A DNA stretch of 64,000 nt from CBDCMJ01 sp965224325 (GTDB lineage: Bacteria; Chloroflexota; Dehalococcoidia; Lucifugimonadales; UBA3495). Shown piece by piece: positions 51,921 through 61,114 of this stretch (position 1 is its first letter; every line of letters starts with the position of its first letter). Where the stretch lies: positions 62,001-126,000 of the forward strand of contig CBDCYT010000001.1 in the NCBI GenBank assembly GCA_965224325.1, in the 5' to 3' direction. The notes beneath the pieces were generated by a model, which did not search any database, was not told where the DNA came from, and saw only the letters and a program-made list of their open reading frames with translations. Position numbers and translations under genes: made by a program.

Positions 51921-53150
51921 ATGGAACGGACCGGGCGAAATGTTCATCTGAAATTCCTCACCAAGCAGGCGCAGCGCAAGCAGGTGGACCGCCGGGACTT
52001 CATGAAGGGCGCCATGGCCCTGGGTCTGTCCGCCGGCGCGGCGTTGCTGCTGTTCCAGGCCTGCGGCGGCGATGAGGCGACAGCGGTCCCACCCACCGCA
52101 ACCACGGCGGCGCCTGTTCAGGTGGGCGAGCCCGGGGCGCCGGAAACTATCATGGCCCCGGAGGCTACCGCACCCCCGGAGGTGTCCGGCGAAGAAAATC
52201 TCGACTGGATGGTCAAGAGGTTCCCCCCACTGGAGACCCTGCCGTTTAAGGCGGACGAGATGTGGGAGTTCCCCGACGGCCACACCGTCATCTACCTGGC
52301 CAACGATCTAGCCCATCCGTATACGCTCAGTAGCAGCAACATCTTCAAAGAGGAAGCGGAGCAAAGGCTCCACATGACGTACGCGGTGCTAGACTCGGCC
52401 GGCGACCTGAACAAGGAACAAGACAATTTCGACCAGGCCATCGCCGGCGAGTACGACGTGATAATCTTTCACGCCTTGGACACGGCCTCCGGGGGAGCCA
52501 ACATCAATCGTGCCCGGAGAACGGGCCAGATCGTTATGGGTTACGTTGAGAATACCCTGGTCCGCCCCACGGCACGGTGGGCCAAAAACACCTACCAAGA
52601 AGGGCAGTTGACAGCCCAATGGATGGGTGAGCAGCTTCCGGCCGGTGCGAAGGTGGCCGGCGCCGTGGGTGACCTAGTCAGCCACACCGGGCGGGCCCGG
52701 CAGGCGGGGTTCATGGAAGGCGCCGCCCAGGCCGGCCTGGAGGTCGTAGCCTTCGAGGAAGGCACCGGCTGGACCCAGGAAGGCGGCTACACCGTAGGCG
52801 AGGCGATGCTCTCCAATCTCGCCGACGTCCAGGGCATCTTCGGTGGGGACGACTTGGGAGCCCTCGGGATTCACACCGCCGCGGTTGACGCGGGCCGGAG
52901 GGACGGGCTTCTCATCACCGGAGTCGATGGTTTCAAGGCCGGCCAAGACGGTGTCGCCGACGGCAGTCTCGACATGTCGGTCATGATACGGAGCGGTCAC
53001 GGGCCTGAGGCCATCAGGGCGATGGACTTTGTGGAGGCCATGATTCGGGGAGGCCCCATACACGGCGACTCCGCCTGGTTCTCCACGGGCATGAAACTGC
53101 GGGTGGTGACAAGGGACAACATAGCGGAACAGTGGAAATCGCCGGTCTAG
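51921..53150 (+). CDS. Sugar ABC transporter substrate-binding lipoprotein (Tat), operon 1
   Basis: 409 residues. The Tat signal DRRDFMKGAMALGLS (Arg24-Arg25) leads to the hydrophobic core and lipobox FQACGG (Cys48). A Thr/Pro/Ala linker follows (VPPTATTAAP), then a periplasmic-binding-protein type 1 (RbsB-like) fold: TVIYLANDLAHPYTLSSSNI, YDVIIFHALDTASGGANINR, QLPAGAKVAGAVGDLVSHTG, DVQGIFGGDDLGALGIHTAA and LITGVDGFKAGQDGVADGSL. The ligand is likely a monosaccharide or polyol (inference from family). GGGAGG is eight bases before ATG 51921. It is the first gene of a five-gene operon and is followed by a second, non-lipidated binding protein. Confidence 0.9.
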   Translation: MERTGRNVHLKFLTKQAQRKQVDRRDFMKGAMALGLSAGAALLLFQACGGDEATAVPPTATTAAPVQVGEPGAPETIMAPEATAPPEVSGEENLDWMVKRFPPLETLPFKADEMWEFPDGHTVIYLANDLAHPYTLSSSNIFKEEAEQRLHMTYAVLDSAGDLNKEQDNFDQAIAGEYDVIIFHALDTASGGANINRARRTGQIVMGYVENTLVRPTARWAKNTYQEGQLTAQWMGEQLPAGAKVAGAVGDLVSHTGRARQAGFMEGAAQAGLEVVAFEEGTGWTQEGGYTVGEAMLSNLADVQGIFGGDDLGALGIHTAAVDAGRRDGLLITGVDGFKAGQDGVADGSLDMSVMIRSGHGPEAIRAMDFVEAMIRGGPIHGDSAWFSTGMKLRVVTRDNIAEQWKSPV

Positions 53151-53183
53151 TGCCGCCTTGGGCAAGATTGAGAGGGTTCAGAT

Positions 53184-54344
53184 ATGAACAAGAAAGAAAA
53201 GAGCGCCCTCAGTTTGCAGGCGCTCACCTTGCAGGTGAACCGCAACATCATGGATCGCCGGACTTTCATGAAGGGGGCTTTAGCTTTGGGCTTGACGGCG
53301 ACCTCGGCGTTGCTGCTCTACCAGGCCTCCGAGCAAAGTCCCGGTGGAGGAAAGGTGCTGGCGCAACAGCAGACGGGAGAGTTGGTCAAACGGCTCCCCG
53401 ACTTTGCATCCATGCCCCTGAACATGTACTCACCCGAGGCGGTGAGGCAAATAGAGGGCCTAACCTTCCTTCACATCGCGATCCTTCTCGCCCACCCGTT
53501 CTTGGCCCAGACCCATAACGTCTACAAGAGGGAGTGCGAGGAAGCGGGCGTGGAGTACACGGTGTTGGACTCCGCTTTCGACTCGGCCAAGGAGGCCGAG
53601 CATATGGACCTAGGCATCTCCCGCGGCTACGACATCATCTCCCTAGGCGTCACCGACCCGGCCACGGTAGCGGACCCGGCTGACCGGGCCAGGAAGGCAA
53701 ACGTATTCATGCTGGGATGGTGCTGCGATAATCTCCGGCGTCCCACCCTGAAGTACGGCTTCAGGTTCTACGACGACGGGTACCTGAGCGCCAAGTGGAT
53801 GGGCACGAGGCTTGCCCCCGGTTCCAAAGTGTACATGGCGGTGGGCGACTTCGTCGTCTCCGCTGGAAACATGCGGAAGGCGGGGTTCTTGGACGGGGCT
53901 GCGGAAGCAGGCCTGGAGGTGGTGGCGGTGGAGCAGGGGACCGCCTGGTCCCAGGAGGGCGGCTACTCCCTGGGCCGAACGGTGGCGCAGAGGTTCCCCG
54001 ATCTGCAAGGCATATTCGGCGGCGAAGACCAGGGAGCGCTGGGTATCGCCAAGGCGTACGAAGACGCGGGACGGCGGGAAGGTGTCCTCATCGCCGGCTG
54101 CGATGGTCTCAAGGATGGGCAAGACGGGGTTAGGACCGGTCGCCTGGACGTGTCGGTGATGATGAAGCACGGCCAGGGGCCGGAGATCTCGGGCTCCTTT
54201 GACCAGTCCTTGGCCATGTGGCGGGGAGGCGCCCACGCCGACGGCTTCGAAATGGCCAGGATATTCCCCATGGTCGTTGTAACCAAGGACGCCGAGCCGG
54301 GGGTAAGCGTCGGGGTTGACTCCCAGTGGCCGTCCCCCACCTGA
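53184..54344 (+). CDS. Sugar ABC transporter substrate-binding protein (Tat, non-lipidated), operon 1
   Basis: 386 residues. Tat signal DRRTFMKGALALGLTATS, but the lipobox position is Ser49 (LLLYQASEQ) rather than Cys, and an AxA-type site (KVLA/QQ, residue 60) would release a soluble protein. The RbsB-like domain includes LTFLHIAILLAHPFLAQTHN, YDIISLGVTDPATVADPADR, RLAPGSKVYMAVGDFVVSAG and DLQGIFGGEDQGALGIAKAY. It is clearly paralogous to the lipidated protein encoded 33 bases upstream; two receptors of different anchoring feed one transporter. GAGAGGG lies before ATG 53184. Confidence 0.88.
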   Translation: MNKKEKSALSLQALTLQVNRNIMDRRTFMKGALALGLTATSALLLYQASEQSPGGGKVLAQQQTGELVKRLPDFASMPLNMYSPEAVRQIEGLTFLHIAILLAHPFLAQTHNVYKRECEEAGVEYTVLDSAFDSAKEAEHMDLGISRGYDIISLGVTDPATVADPADRARKANVFMLGWCCDNLRRPTLKYGFRFYDDGYLSAKWMGTRLAPGSKVYMAVGDFVVSAGNMRKAGFLDGAAEAGLEVVAVEQGTAWSQEGGYSLGRTVAQRFPDLQGIFGGEDQGALGIAKAYEDAGRREGVLIAGCDGLKDGQDGVRTGRLDVSVMMKHGQGPEISGSFDQSLAMWRGGAHADGFEMARIFPMVVVTKDAEPGVSVGVDSQWPSPT

Positions 54345-54655
54345 GCAGTAACCCAACGCACGGCCACCCTATAGCCTGGAGCCCCGCCATGGGGTGGGAG
54401 ATCGGCTGACCTGCGGCCGTCTCCACGAGGGGCGATCGAGGTAATGGGGTGCTGCCGAGGTGACAATCAGCCGGCCCTCGGGAGCGACAAGCCAAAAGGC
54501 GCCATGGGCCCCAGCCTTCAGGAAATTACCCACTTGGGGATGAAAATCATAGACAGGGCAACAACGCGGTGGAATAACTTAGCTGAGGCGACTTGGGAGT
54601 TGACCGGTTGCAGTTCTGAACCCGTGTGGCCTGCGTGGTGAGGTCCGCCCAGGCG
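54345..54655 (+). other. Gap between binding-protein and permease genes, operon 1
   Basis: 311 bases without a supported gene. A gap of similar length exists at the same place in operon 2 (62258-62632). The last ~40 bases before the permease are related in the two copies (GGGAGTTGACCGGTTGCAG versus GGGAGTTGGTTAGTTGCAG). It may lower permease expression relative to the receptors; no clear terminator was seen. Confidence 0.4.
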
Positions 54656-55660
54656 ATGAGACCCCTGATGGCCAGGGTGCGGGTCCCGGCTTACTTTCTG
54701 AGCCACGAGGGGATGTTGGTGGTGGGGGTGGGCCTCCTGTTCCTGGTCTTCATCCTTTTATCCGAGTCTTTTCGGGCTTCTACCAACCTCCAAGACCTGA
54801 CCATTCCCATCACCACCCTGGGCCTCGTCTCCATCGGCATCGCTTTCGGGCTTATCTGCGGCGTCATCGACCTGTCCGTGGGCTCCATCATGGGCGTCTG
54901 CGCCGTGATGCTGGCAGCGCTGGTCCGCAACGTGAACGTGCCGGCGCCCTTGGCCATCCTCATGGTGATGGTCCTGGGCATGCTCTTGGGGTTGCTGAAC
55001 GGACTCCTGGTGACCCGGCTGCGCATTCCCTCCTTCATTATCACCCTGGGCACCCTGGCGGCATTTCGGGCCATGGCTGCGCGCATCCAGTTGGACTTCT
55101 TCGGCAGCGAGACCAGCCAGATTATAAATAACGACGCGCTGCGGTTCTTCGGAAGGGGGGACGTGGTCGGTCGCGTTCCGGTGGCGTTCTACGTTTTCGT
55201 CGGCATGGCCCTAGTGGCCTACTATATACTGGCCCACACCAGGCTGGGTCTCTCGTTCTTCGCCGTGGGGGGGAATGAGCGGGCGGCCCACGCCGCTGGG
55301 ACTTCAGCCGACCGGATACGGCTCCTCGCCTTCGTTATCTCGGGCGCCTGCGCGGCCGTGGCGGGGGCGGTGCTGACGTCGCGCTTCCAGGCGTCCCTGG
55401 TAAACGCGGGCACGGGCATGGAGTTCGAGGCGCTGACCGCCGTAATCATAGGCGGCGCCAGCCTGTTTGGCGGGTCCGGATCGATGATCGGGACCATGCT
55501 GGGCGTGCTGCTGCTGAGGGTCCTCATCGCCGGGCTTACCCACCTGGACGTGGTGATCTACGACCAGTTCATGATCCGGGCAGGGATCTTCCTGGCGGTA
55601 CTCTGGATAGACGCCACCTTCCGGCAACAACGCCGCCGGCGGTTCCTCACCGGTGGCTAA
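54656..55660 (+). CDS. Sugar ABC transporter permease (RbsC-like), operon 1
   Basis: 334 residues, eight to ten membrane helices of the BPD_transp_2 family: GMLVVGVGLLFLVFILL, then ITTLGLVSIGIAFGLICGVI, DLSVGSIMGV (the family's conserved loop), RLRIPSFIITLGTLAAFRAM and EFEALTAVIIGGASLFGGSG. It is about 70 percent identical by eye to the permease at 62633. ATG 54656 is taken; upstream in-frame starts (GTG 54626, GTG 54635) are possible. With the permease at 57174 it should form the heteromeric membrane channel. Confidence 0.9.
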   Translation: MRPLMARVRVPAYFLSHEGMLVVGVGLLFLVFILLSESFRASTNLQDLTIPITTLGLVSIGIAFGLICGVIDLSVGSIMGVCAVMLAALVRNVNVPAPLAILMVMVLGMLLGLLNGLLVTRLRIPSFIITLGTLAAFRAMAARIQLDFFGSETSQIINNDALRFFGRGDVVGRVPVAFYVFVGMALVAYYILAHTRLGLSFFAVGGNERAAHAAGTSADRIRLLAFVISGACAAVAGAVLTSRFQASLVNAGTGMEFEALTAVIIGGASLFGGSGSMIGTMLGVLLLRVLIAGLTHLDVVIYDQFMIRAGIFLAVLWIDATFRQQRRRRFLTGG

Positions 55661-55683
55661 ACTCTTCGTCAAGGGGTGGAAAG

Positions 55684-57171
55684 ATGCCGGCCGTCCTTGA
55701 AACCCAGCGAATCGCCAAGTCTTTCTACGGCGTGGAGGTCTTGTCGGAAGTTGATTTCAGCGTAGAAACGGGTGAAGTCCACGGCTTGGTGGGCGAGAAC
55801 GGCGCCGGAAAGTCGACCCTCTGCAAGGTCGTCGCCGGAGTCTATACCAGGGACAGCGGGGTCATTCTGGTTGACGGCCAGGAGGCCGATATCCAGAACC
55901 CCCGGGACGCCCACCGTTTTGGGATCGCCTTGGTGCAGCAGGAGCCACAGCTGGTGCCCACTCTGACTGTGGCCGAAAACCTGGGCTATGCCCGCGGCGA
56001 CCTTCCATTCCACGTGAGCCGAAAAAAGCTGAACGTCGCGGCGGAGCAGCTCATGACTGAGTTGAACGCGAGCATCAGCCCCCGGGCTAAGGCCGCCAGT
56101 CTTAGCATTCCCGACCGCCAATTGGTTGAAATCGCCAAGGCGCTTACCCTGAATTCCCAGTTGATTATTCTGGACGAGCCGACCGCGGCCCTCTCCTACC
56201 GGGAGGAGCAGACGCTGTTCGACGTCATCCGGAGGTTGGGAGAGCGGGGTGTGAGCTTCATCTATGTGTCCCACGTGCTGGACGAGATCTTCGGTCTCTG
56301 CGGTCGGGTTACCGTGTTAAGGGATGGGGAGAGGGTGACGACTGCCGAGGTTAAAGATATTTCAACCCCCGAGTTGGTCCGCGATATGGTGGGCCATGAG
56401 CTAGCGCAAGAGTCCAGCGAAAGACGAAGCGTTTCCGAAGAGGTGGTGCTGTCCGCGCATGGAATAAGCATCGATGGCGCCGTGAACGACGTGAGCTTCG
56501 ATCTTCGCAGCGGGGAGATCCTGGGGTTTTATGGGCTCCTGGGCTCGGGCCGGTCCGAGCTGCTCAAGGGGCTGTTCGGCGCCGAGCCCCGTAGCGCCGG
56601 CACCGTAACCCTCCAGGGCAAACCCCTTCGAGTCCGAACTCCGGAAGAGGCGATGCAGCAGGGCCTGGCGTTGATCACCTCCAACCGGCGGGAGGAAGGG
56701 CTGATGTACGTGTTGACCCTGCGCAAGAACATGTCCCTTACCAACCTGCCCCAAGCAGGTTATGGAGGGGTGGTGGTAACCCCACCCAGGGAGCGCGGGC
56801 TGGCGCGCCGCCAGATAGACGAGTTCGGTATCAACCCCCCCAGCCCGGAGACGGAGATAGAGTTCTTTAGCGGTGGGAACCAGCAGAAGGCGTTGCTCGC
56901 CAAGTGGCTGACAATGGGCCCGAAAGTCCTCATGGTGGACGAACCCACCGTGGGGGTCGACGTCGGCGCCAAGGAGCAAATCTACACTTTCATTGACCAG
57001 TTGGCTGACCAGGGCTCCTCCGTGATCGTGTCATCCTCGTATCCGCCCGAGCTGCTGCGCCTCTGTGACCGGACCCTGGTAATGGATGAAGGCGTGGTGA
57101 TCGCGGAGTTCGACCGGGAGAGCGCCGACCAGGAGAAGCTGCTTGGCGCCGCGTTGGGCGTGTCCGGCTAG
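55684..57171 (+). CDS. Sugar ABC transporter ATP-binding protein (RbsA-like, double ATPase)
   Basis: 495 residues with two ABC domains. The N-half has Walker A GENGAGKST (37-45), LVQQEPQLVPTLTVAENL, signature LSIPDRQLVEIAKAL and LIILDEPTAALSYRE. The C-half has the degenerate Walker A GLLGSGRSE typical of RbsA/MglA (about 284-292), then LITSNRREEGLM, the FSGGNQQKALLAKWL signature and VLMVDEPTVGVDVGAKEQIY. It powers sugar uptake through the two permeases. It ends MDEGVVIAEFDRESA, then LLGAALGVSG; that C-terminal piece is exactly what survives in operon 2 (63640-63738). Confidence 0.94.
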   Translation: MPAVLETQRIAKSFYGVEVLSEVDFSVETGEVHGLVGENGAGKSTLCKVVAGVYTRDSGVILVDGQEADIQNPRDAHRFGIALVQQEPQLVPTLTVAENLGYARGDLPFHVSRKKLNVAAEQLMTELNASISPRAKAASLSIPDRQLVEIAKALTLNSQLIILDEPTAALSYREEQTLFDVIRRLGERGVSFIYVSHVLDEIFGLCGRVTVLRDGERVTTAEVKDISTPELVRDMVGHELAQESSERRSVSEEVVLSAHGISIDGAVNDVSFDLRSGEILGFYGLLGSGRSELLKGLFGAEPRSAGTVTLQGKPLRVRTPEEAMQQGLALITSNRREEGLMYVLTLRKNMSLTNLPQAGYGGVVVTPPRERGLARRQIDEFGINPPSPETEIEFFSGGNQQKALLAKWLTMGPKVLMVDEPTVGVDVGAKEQIYTFIDQLADQGSSVIVSSSYPPELLRLCDRTLVMDEGVVIAEFDRESADQEKLLGAALGVSG

Positions 57172-57173
57172 CC

Positions 57174-58259
57174 ATGGCGATGTTGGGTCAAATTCGATCC
57201 CGGGACGTCTTGAGAGTACTGCGGTTCAACTACTGCTGGGCGTTCTTGGCCGTCATGGTGCTTTTCCTCTCCCTCTCCAGGGAGACCTTCGCTACCGGGG
57301 AAAACTGGCAGGTTATCATCCGCTCGGTGTCCGTCACCGGTATCTACGCCCTGGGCAACTCCTTCGTCTTCCTGGGCGGGGGAGTGGACGTTTCGATTAT
57401 CTCCATCGGGGCCGCCACGTCGATGGTTTACGGCAGACTGTTCCACATCGACGGGGTGTCCACCCATGCCGCTCTCACCGTCGCCGTCCTTTTTGCAGCC
57501 GGACTGGGGCTGATAAACGGTCTGTTGGTGACCAAGGCCAGGATAGCGCCCTTCATTACTACCCTGGCGACGCAGTCGATCATGAACGGCATCAGCGAGC
57601 GCGTGAGCGGTGGCAACTCGATCTTCGCGCTGGGGGAACTGGCCACGCCGCCGGATAATTTCTTCGGCGCTCTGGGCCGGGGGATGGTCGGGGCTTTCCC
57701 AGTGCAGGTTATCATCTTCCTGGGAGTGGGCCTGGGCTCGTTCCTGCTACTTGCCTACACGGTTTTCGGCAGTCATCTGTACGCGGCGGGGTCTAACGCG
57801 AGAGCGGCGCGGCTCTCAGGGGTCAACGTGGACCGCATGCTCATCAGCACCTATGTGCTGTGCGCCCTGTTTGCCGGGATGGCCGGAATGATTCGGGCGT
57901 CGGACACCGGCGTGTCATACCGGCAGGGGGCGACTTTGTACAGCCAGGGACCCGGGTTGCTGGACAGCATAGGCGCCGTCCTCATCGGGGGCACGGCCCT
58001 CTCCGGAGGCATCGGGTCCATCCAAGGGACCATCGGCGGGTCGATGGTCCTGGGAGTCCTCAGCAACGGCCTTTACCTGTACGCCGCGCCGCTGTGGGCC
58101 AGGAACCTGAGCCTTGGGGCGGTGGTGATTGCGGCTGTGGCCATAGGGGTGCTGTTGGGCAGCGGGATACTGCTGGAAGCGGGGACCATCCCCGAGCGCT
58201 TGGCGCTACTGCGCGACCGGGCTCTGGGCGCCCTTTGGCGCAGGCCGGCAAGGTTGTAA
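57174..58259 (+). CDS. Second sugar ABC transporter permease (RbsC-like), operon 1
   Basis: 361 residues, BPD_transp_2 family: VSVTGIYALGNSFVFLGGGV, then DVSIISIGAATSMVYGRLF (in place of the usual DLSVG loop), ARIAPFITTLATQSIMNGIS, and GLLDSIGAVLIGGTALSGGI with the conserved end GGSMVLGVLSNGLYL. It differs strongly from the first permease, so the importer is a heterodimer. ATG lies two bases after the ATPase stop; translation is probably coupled. Last gene of operon 1. Its counterpart begins at 63741. Confidence 0.9.
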   Translation: MAMLGQIRSRDVLRVLRFNYCWAFLAVMVLFLSLSRETFATGENWQVIIRSVSVTGIYALGNSFVFLGGGVDVSIISIGAATSMVYGRLFHIDGVSTHAALTVAVLFAAGLGLINGLLVTKARIAPFITTLATQSIMNGISERVSGGNSIFALGELATPPDNFFGALGRGMVGAFPVQVIIFLGVGLGSFLLLAYTVFGSHLYAAGSNARAARLSGVNVDRMLISTYVLCALFAGMAGMIRASDTGVSYRQGATLYSQGPGLLDSIGAVLIGGTALSGGIGSIQGTIGGSMVLGVLSNGLYLYAAPLWARNLSLGAVVIAAVAIGVLLGSGILLEAGTIPERLALLRDRALGALWRRPARL

Positions 58260-58451
58260 AGCTTCTACGCCGGGCGCCGTAACCGCGGCCGACGCGTCGT
58301 CAAGCTTCCCAGCCACCTGAACATCCCTGTGTTTGCCAAGTGCGAGAGGGCCAATCGAGGTTCTTTCAATTCTCGGTGTTGATTGGATACAGACTGCCAC
58401 GCTCTGTCTGTTGGCAACCAGCAAAAGTGAGACACTTTGAGACCCGAGAGA

Positions 58452-58673
58452 TCAGGGGTCGGATAGAGGTCTCGTAAGCTCCCTGATGGCCCTATCGCGC
58501 TGTCTTCGCCGTTCGATTGTTTGGGCCTGCACCTCCTTTCTTCTTAGCAGGATCTCCTGCCGCCTTCCCTTGAGGACATCCGAGGGCGTCACGTTCCCGA
58601 AGGCCTTGTGATAGCGCCGGTAGTCGTAGTAGCTGGCGAAGGCCAAGATGGCCGCCTCCAAGTCTGAAATCAT
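58452..58673 (-). pseudogene. IS3-family transposase OrfB, C-terminal fragment
   Basis: Reads LAFASYYDYRRYHKAFGNVT, then PSDVLKGRRQEILLRRKEVQ, then QTIERRRQRDRA, the end of the integrase (rve) domain of IS3-group OrfB proteins. Everything upstream including the DDE residues is missing. GAGACACTTTGAGACCCG (58427-58444) next to its stop may be the eroded element end. Confidence 0.75.
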
Positions 58674-59203
58674 CTATCTTGATGCCCCCTCCGTCCTAAA
58701 CTCCCGACACTTCGCCCTTGACCCCTCCGGCGACCACTCCCTACGCTGTTGATAGGCAGCTATTAGCAGCCTGCCAAATCTATCAAACGGCCACTGAGGC
58801 CATGGCTCACAATGGCTCACAACGGCCCTGAAATAAAAAACCCCGGCCTCTCCCCGCGCCGGCAACCGCCTCTCCCCATTCTCGCCGCCCCCCTCCATTG
58901 CCCAGGCCGCCCGCCTCTCCAGAGTGGGCCGCCGCACTTTGCACCGTTGGCTCCAGGCCTTGGAGGCCGCCCTGCCCCTTTGGACCGCCCGGGCGAAATC
59001 CACATGAACATCGTCCCACGCGGGGTGCCCTTCCCCGCTTTTTCCGTTGCTCTACAGGGTGTTTTAATTGTGTGCCGCCCGTCATACCCGCCGCTCACCC
59101 GTCTTTCCCGCGAAGCTTGTACCCGGCCCCGATCGGGGAGCGGGAATCCAGAAAGGCAGGATACTGGAGGACTCAACTTTATGAGACAAGCTCTGAGGTG
59201 ACC
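58674..59203. other. Intergenic with repeat B and the tail of repeat A
   Basis: 58674-59040 has no supported gene; its open frames are Pro/Arg-rich. 59056-59149 is repeat B copy 2 and 59138-59193 repeats the tail seen at 45928-45983, ending AGACAAGCTC just before the DUF2277 ribosome site. Confidence 0.5.
59056..59149 (-). repeat. Dispersed repeat B, copy 2
   Basis: Reverse complement of 28797-28890 with few differences (AGGGTGTTTTAATTGTGTG at its left, GATCGGGGAGCGGGAATCC at its right). Confidence 0.8.
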
Positions 59204-59428
59204 ATGTGTAGGAGTATTAAGTTATTGCTGAATGCCGGCGACCAGCCTGTGGAGGGTGACGTTCATGCGGCTACCCTGCAATTCGTGCGCAAGATCAGCG
59301 GCTACGGCAGGTCCTCGCGTGCCAACTCCGACATATTGGAGTCAGCGGCGGGCGAAATCACAGCGGCTTCGCTAAAGATGCTCGCCTCGCTACGGCTGCG
59401 GGTGTCAGCCAGCGCCAGACGAGATTAG
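59204..59428 (+). CDS. DUF2277 family protein, slightly shortened
   Basis: 74 residues starting MCRSIKLLLNAGDQPVEGDV, then HAATLQFVRKISGYGRSSRA, matching the DUF2277 pattern (MCRNIKxL, then AAxQFVRKISG, a helix and a second helix with LxSL). Usual members are ~90 residues with a basic C-terminus; this one ends after RLRVSASARRD, so the last part is missing or frame-shifted. GAGGTGA (59195-59201) is ideally placed. The start region is duplicated, with ATG changed to ACG, at 45994-46010 where the IS5 element has inserted. Function of the family is unknown. Confidence 0.7.
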   Translation: MCRSIKLLLNAGDQPVEGDVHAATLQFVRKISGYGRSSRANSDILESAAGEITAASLKMLASLRLRVSASARRD

Positions 59429-59791
59429 GCCGGTGGTCACGGACCTGGAAGCGGTCAAGATTCATCACCTGTTCCCCACCTGGCGGTAGGACCAGAACCG
59501 CTGCCGGCCACACCGGCGCCGGCGATTTCCCGGCATGCCCTCACCCTGCCCCTATCCCAGGCGCCCCACGCTCAGGCCCTAAAGAGCGCCATTTTCGATA
59601 TAACGACACGTGTTAAGATGCCATCACAATATTACGATTTAGCTCTATGGGGAGACAGATAACGTTTTCTTTTGCCTTGAAATTGGCTCTTGACAGATAG
59701 CTATATGTATGTAAAATACTATTTATCAATTTCCTAACCTTAGTTGGCCGCCCGTGTAAACCGTGGGCTTTAATCACCAACGGAGGCCGTC
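59429..59791. other. Intergenic before sugar operon 2
   Basis: 363 bases. The second half (59590-59740) is strikingly AT-rich for this DNA and carries the promoter; no gene. Confidence 0.5.
59690..59717 (+). promoter_or_regulatory. Promoter of sugar ABC operon 2
   Basis: TTGACA (59690-59695), 16-base spacer and TAAAAT (59712-59717), 75 bases before the first gene. The spacing is the same as in the operon 1 promoter (51861-51888). Confidence 0.7.
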
Positions 59792-61081
59792 ATGAATAAG
59801 AAAGAACAGAGAGCTTTTTACTTGGACGTATTGACCAAGCAGGCGAGGCGGAAATACATAGACCGTCGCGACTTCATGAAAGCAACCATGGCGTTGGGCC
59901 TTACGGCCACGTCGGCGCTGCTGCTGTTCCAAGCTTGCGGTGGGGACGAGGCGACAGCTGTCCCGCCCACCGCGACGACGGCTGCGCCTACGGGAGGAGG
60001 GGTCGCTCCCACGGCTGTGTCCACGGAAGGAGAGACCATGGCCCCGGAGCCAACCGAGCCCTCCGGTGAGGTTATGACCCCGGAGACAGGCGCGGAGCCT
60101 TCCACACCATCCCTCAAGCTGGACTACTCGGAAGACCTCGATCATTTGGTGAGAAGGCTGCCCGAGCTCTCGACGCTCCCGCAACCGAGTACCTCGGCTT
60201 GGTTGGGCCTGGAAGGCAAGACCGTCGTCTTCATCTCGCTTCTGTTGACCCATCCCTGGCACCAAGCGGCCAACGTGGTCTTCGCCGAGGAGTTCGAGAG
60301 ACTGGGGATGGACTACCAGGGGCTGGACTCCAACTTCGACGCGGCCAAGGAAGGGGAGCACATGGACTTGGCCCTCTCCCGCGACCACGCCGGGATCCTC
60401 CTAGCCTCCGCCGACCCCGGGGCTGGGGCCGCTAACGTCAGGCGCGCCCGGGAGGCGGGTAAACTCATTTTCATTATGTGGGACGCTACCCTCGTGCGCC
60501 CCAGCGCGGCCTGGTATTATGCTCACTACCAAACCGTGGCCTTGGGGGTTCACTGGTTGGGCAAAACCCTTCCCCCCGGCTCCAAGGTGTTCGGCGCGGT
60601 GGGGGAGTTGGTCAGCCTACCGGGGGTCGCCACCAAGGCCTCGTTCTTGGAGCATGTAAAGCAGTATGACCTGGAGCTGCTGGCCTTTGAAGACGGCCAC
60701 GGCTGGAACCAGGAGGGCGGCTACGCCATGGGCCAGTCGGTGTTCTCCAGGTTCCCCAAGGTGGACGCCATTTGGGGTGGGGAAGACCAATCAGCCTTGG
60801 GGTTCCATAAGGCGGCGGTAGACGCGGGGCGGCGGGATGAGGTTATCATCGTCGGACAGGCCAGCACCAAGGTGGGACAAGACGCCATTCGTGAGGGCCG
60901 TCTGGATGCATCGGTCTCGCCGCGGCGGGGGCACGGGCCGGAGCAGGTTGCCTCCGTTGACCTGGTCGAGGCCTTGCTGCGGGGAAACATACATGGCGAC
61001 TCCATGCAAGCGATGCACATCATAAAAAACGTTATGGTGACCCCGGAGAACATCGACCAACAGTGGCAATCTCCCTTCTAG
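59792..61081 (+). CDS. Sugar ABC transporter substrate-binding lipoprotein (Tat), operon 2
   Basis: 429 residues. Tat signal DRRDFMKATMALGLTATS, lipobox FQACGG (Cys49), then a Thr/Pro/Glu-rich linker longer than in operon 1 (to about residue 108) and the RbsB-like domain: KTVVFISLLLTHPWHQAANV, LGMDYQGLDSNFDAAKEGEH, TLPPGSKVFGAVGELVSLPG, KVDAIWGGEDQSALGFHKAA. It is the counterpart of the 51921 protein but with different pocket segments (HPWHQAAN, ASADPGAGA), so specificity may differ. GGAGG precedes ATG 59792. Confidence 0.9.
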   Translation: MNKKEQRAFYLDVLTKQARRKYIDRRDFMKATMALGLTATSALLLFQACGGDEATAVPPTATTAAPTGGGVAPTAVSTEGETMAPEPTEPSGEVMTPETGAEPSTPSLKLDYSEDLDHLVRRLPELSTLPQPSTSAWLGLEGKTVVFISLLLTHPWHQAANVVFAEEFERLGMDYQGLDSNFDAAKEGEHMDLALSRDHAGILLASADPGAGAANVRRAREAGKLIFIMWDATLVRPSAAWYYAHYQTVALGVHWLGKTLPPGSKVFGAVGELVSLPGVATKASFLEHVKQYDLELLAFEDGHGWNQEGGYAMGQSVFSRFPKVDAIWGGEDQSALGFHKAAVDAGRRDEVIIVGQASTKVGQDAIREGRLDASVSPRRGHGPEQVASVDLVEALLRGNIHGDSMQAMHIIKNVMVTPENIDQQWQSPF

Positions 61082-61114
61082 CGCGGCAGGCAGCGAAATA
61101 GAGAGGGTTTTGAC